From: Candidatus Desantisbacteria bacterium CG1_02_49_89
GTDB taxonomy: Bacteria > Desantisbacteria > UBA1551
Assembly: GCA_001871075.1 (NCBI GenBank)
Contig: MNUP01000019.1
Location: forward strand, 1-13,999
Direction: 5' to 3'
DNA length: 13,999 nt
How positions within the stretch are numbered: position 1 is the stretch's first letter; each line of letters opens with the position of its first letter. Shown piece after piece: positions 13,769 to 13,999 of this stretch. Position numbers and translations under genes: made by a program. Below the pieces are notes generated by a model. The model saw only the letters and a list, made by a program, of their open reading frames with translations. It searched no databases and was not told where the DNA came from.

Positions 13769-13938
13769 CTAGTATGGTGTCTCTAACAGATCTTTACATT
13801 TGGGCTGTCATTGCGAGGAGTGTTAACGACGAAGCAATCTTGACCTAAAAATCGAGATTGCCACGCTCCCTTTGGTCGCTCGCAATGACAACTCAAAGCA
13901 GAATCAAATGTCAAGGGATTTATGCGACACCATACTAG
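13769..13938. mobile_element. Palindromic MITE-like element with 13-base terminal inverted repeats
   Basis: CTAGTATGGTGTC (13769-13781) is the exact reverse complement of GACACCATACTAG (13926-13938), giving a 170-base element. Further nested inverted pairs lie inside: ACATTTG/CAAATGT (13796-13802, 13905-13911), TGTCATTGCGAG/CTCGCAATGACA (13806-13817, 13879-13890) and GCAATCT/AGATTGC (13834-13840, 13855-13861). It has no coding capacity. The inner GTCATTGCGAG...GAAGCAATCT part resembles, from memory, a palindromic repeat scattered in several bacterial groups. The outer repeats and CTAG ends suggest movement in trans by a transposase not present here. Confidence 0.72.
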
Positions 13939-13999
13939 TGTGGTGTCTCTAACAGATCTTTACATTTGGGCTGTCATTGCGAGGAGTGTTAACGACGAA
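13935..13999. mobile_element. Second tandem copy of the MITE-like element, cut by the window end
   Basis: These 65 bases match 13769-13833 with a single difference (A to G at the sixth base). The copy is offset by 166 bases and shares the CTAG at 13935-13938 with the right end of copy 1. The rest lies beyond the window. Confidence 0.8.

Overview
The window is a bacterial chromosome segment of roughly 50% G+C carrying 12 intact protein genes, all on the + strand. No rRNA, tRNA, CRISPR array or transposase gene is visible. Arginine AGG and isoleucine ATA codons are common in all the genes. The gene mix (a URO-D-type methyltransferase-like protein, a ThuA-like protein, a divergent GH36-like glycosidase, a D-lyxose isomerase-like cupin and a cobalamin-domain radical SAM protein) suggests an uncultured anaerobic candidate-phylum bacterium, perhaps near the PVC/Omnitrophica-type lineages. 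That placement is a guess from gene flavour; no phylogenetic marker is present.

Layout: ZIP metal transporter (91-825); beta-CASP metallo-beta-lactamase RNase-like protein (939-2342); ThuA-like protein (2475-3122); LOG/TIGR00730-type nucleotide phosphoribohydrolase-like protein (3229-3933); GH36-like glycosidase (4067-6103); TatD-type metal-dependent hydrolase (6279-7034); URO-D-fold protein (7202-8269); D-lyxose isomerase-like cupin (8407-8955); B12-binding/radical SAM protein (9059-10483); exported M19 dipeptidase (10554-11639); HtpX-like membrane protease (11820-12677); SDR oxidoreductase (12878-13675). The last 324 bases hold repeats only, including a palindromic MITE-like element that begins again just before the window ends.

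The genes do not form one pathway. A loose carbohydrate theme links the glycosidase, ThuA-like protein, lyxose isomerase and SDR. RNA/DNA turnover (beta-CASP, TatD), peptide turnover (M19, HtpX) and metal uptake (ZIP) are housekeeping-like.

The most striking feature lies between the genes. Spacers are 70-200 bases, never a few bases or an overlap, and nearly every one is built from short degenerate tandem units with a fixed period, usually 7 and sometimes 8, 9 or 10. The unit sequence changes from spacer to spacer while the period is kept. Arrays often end within a few bases of the ribosome binding site of the next gene. Arrays after a stop codon often carry the reverse complement of units found before the next start. 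Several longer palindromic dispersed elements are mixed in. This periodic spacer architecture is the best candidate here for an undescribed system; heptamer STRR repeats of cyanobacteria are the nearest precedent I know.
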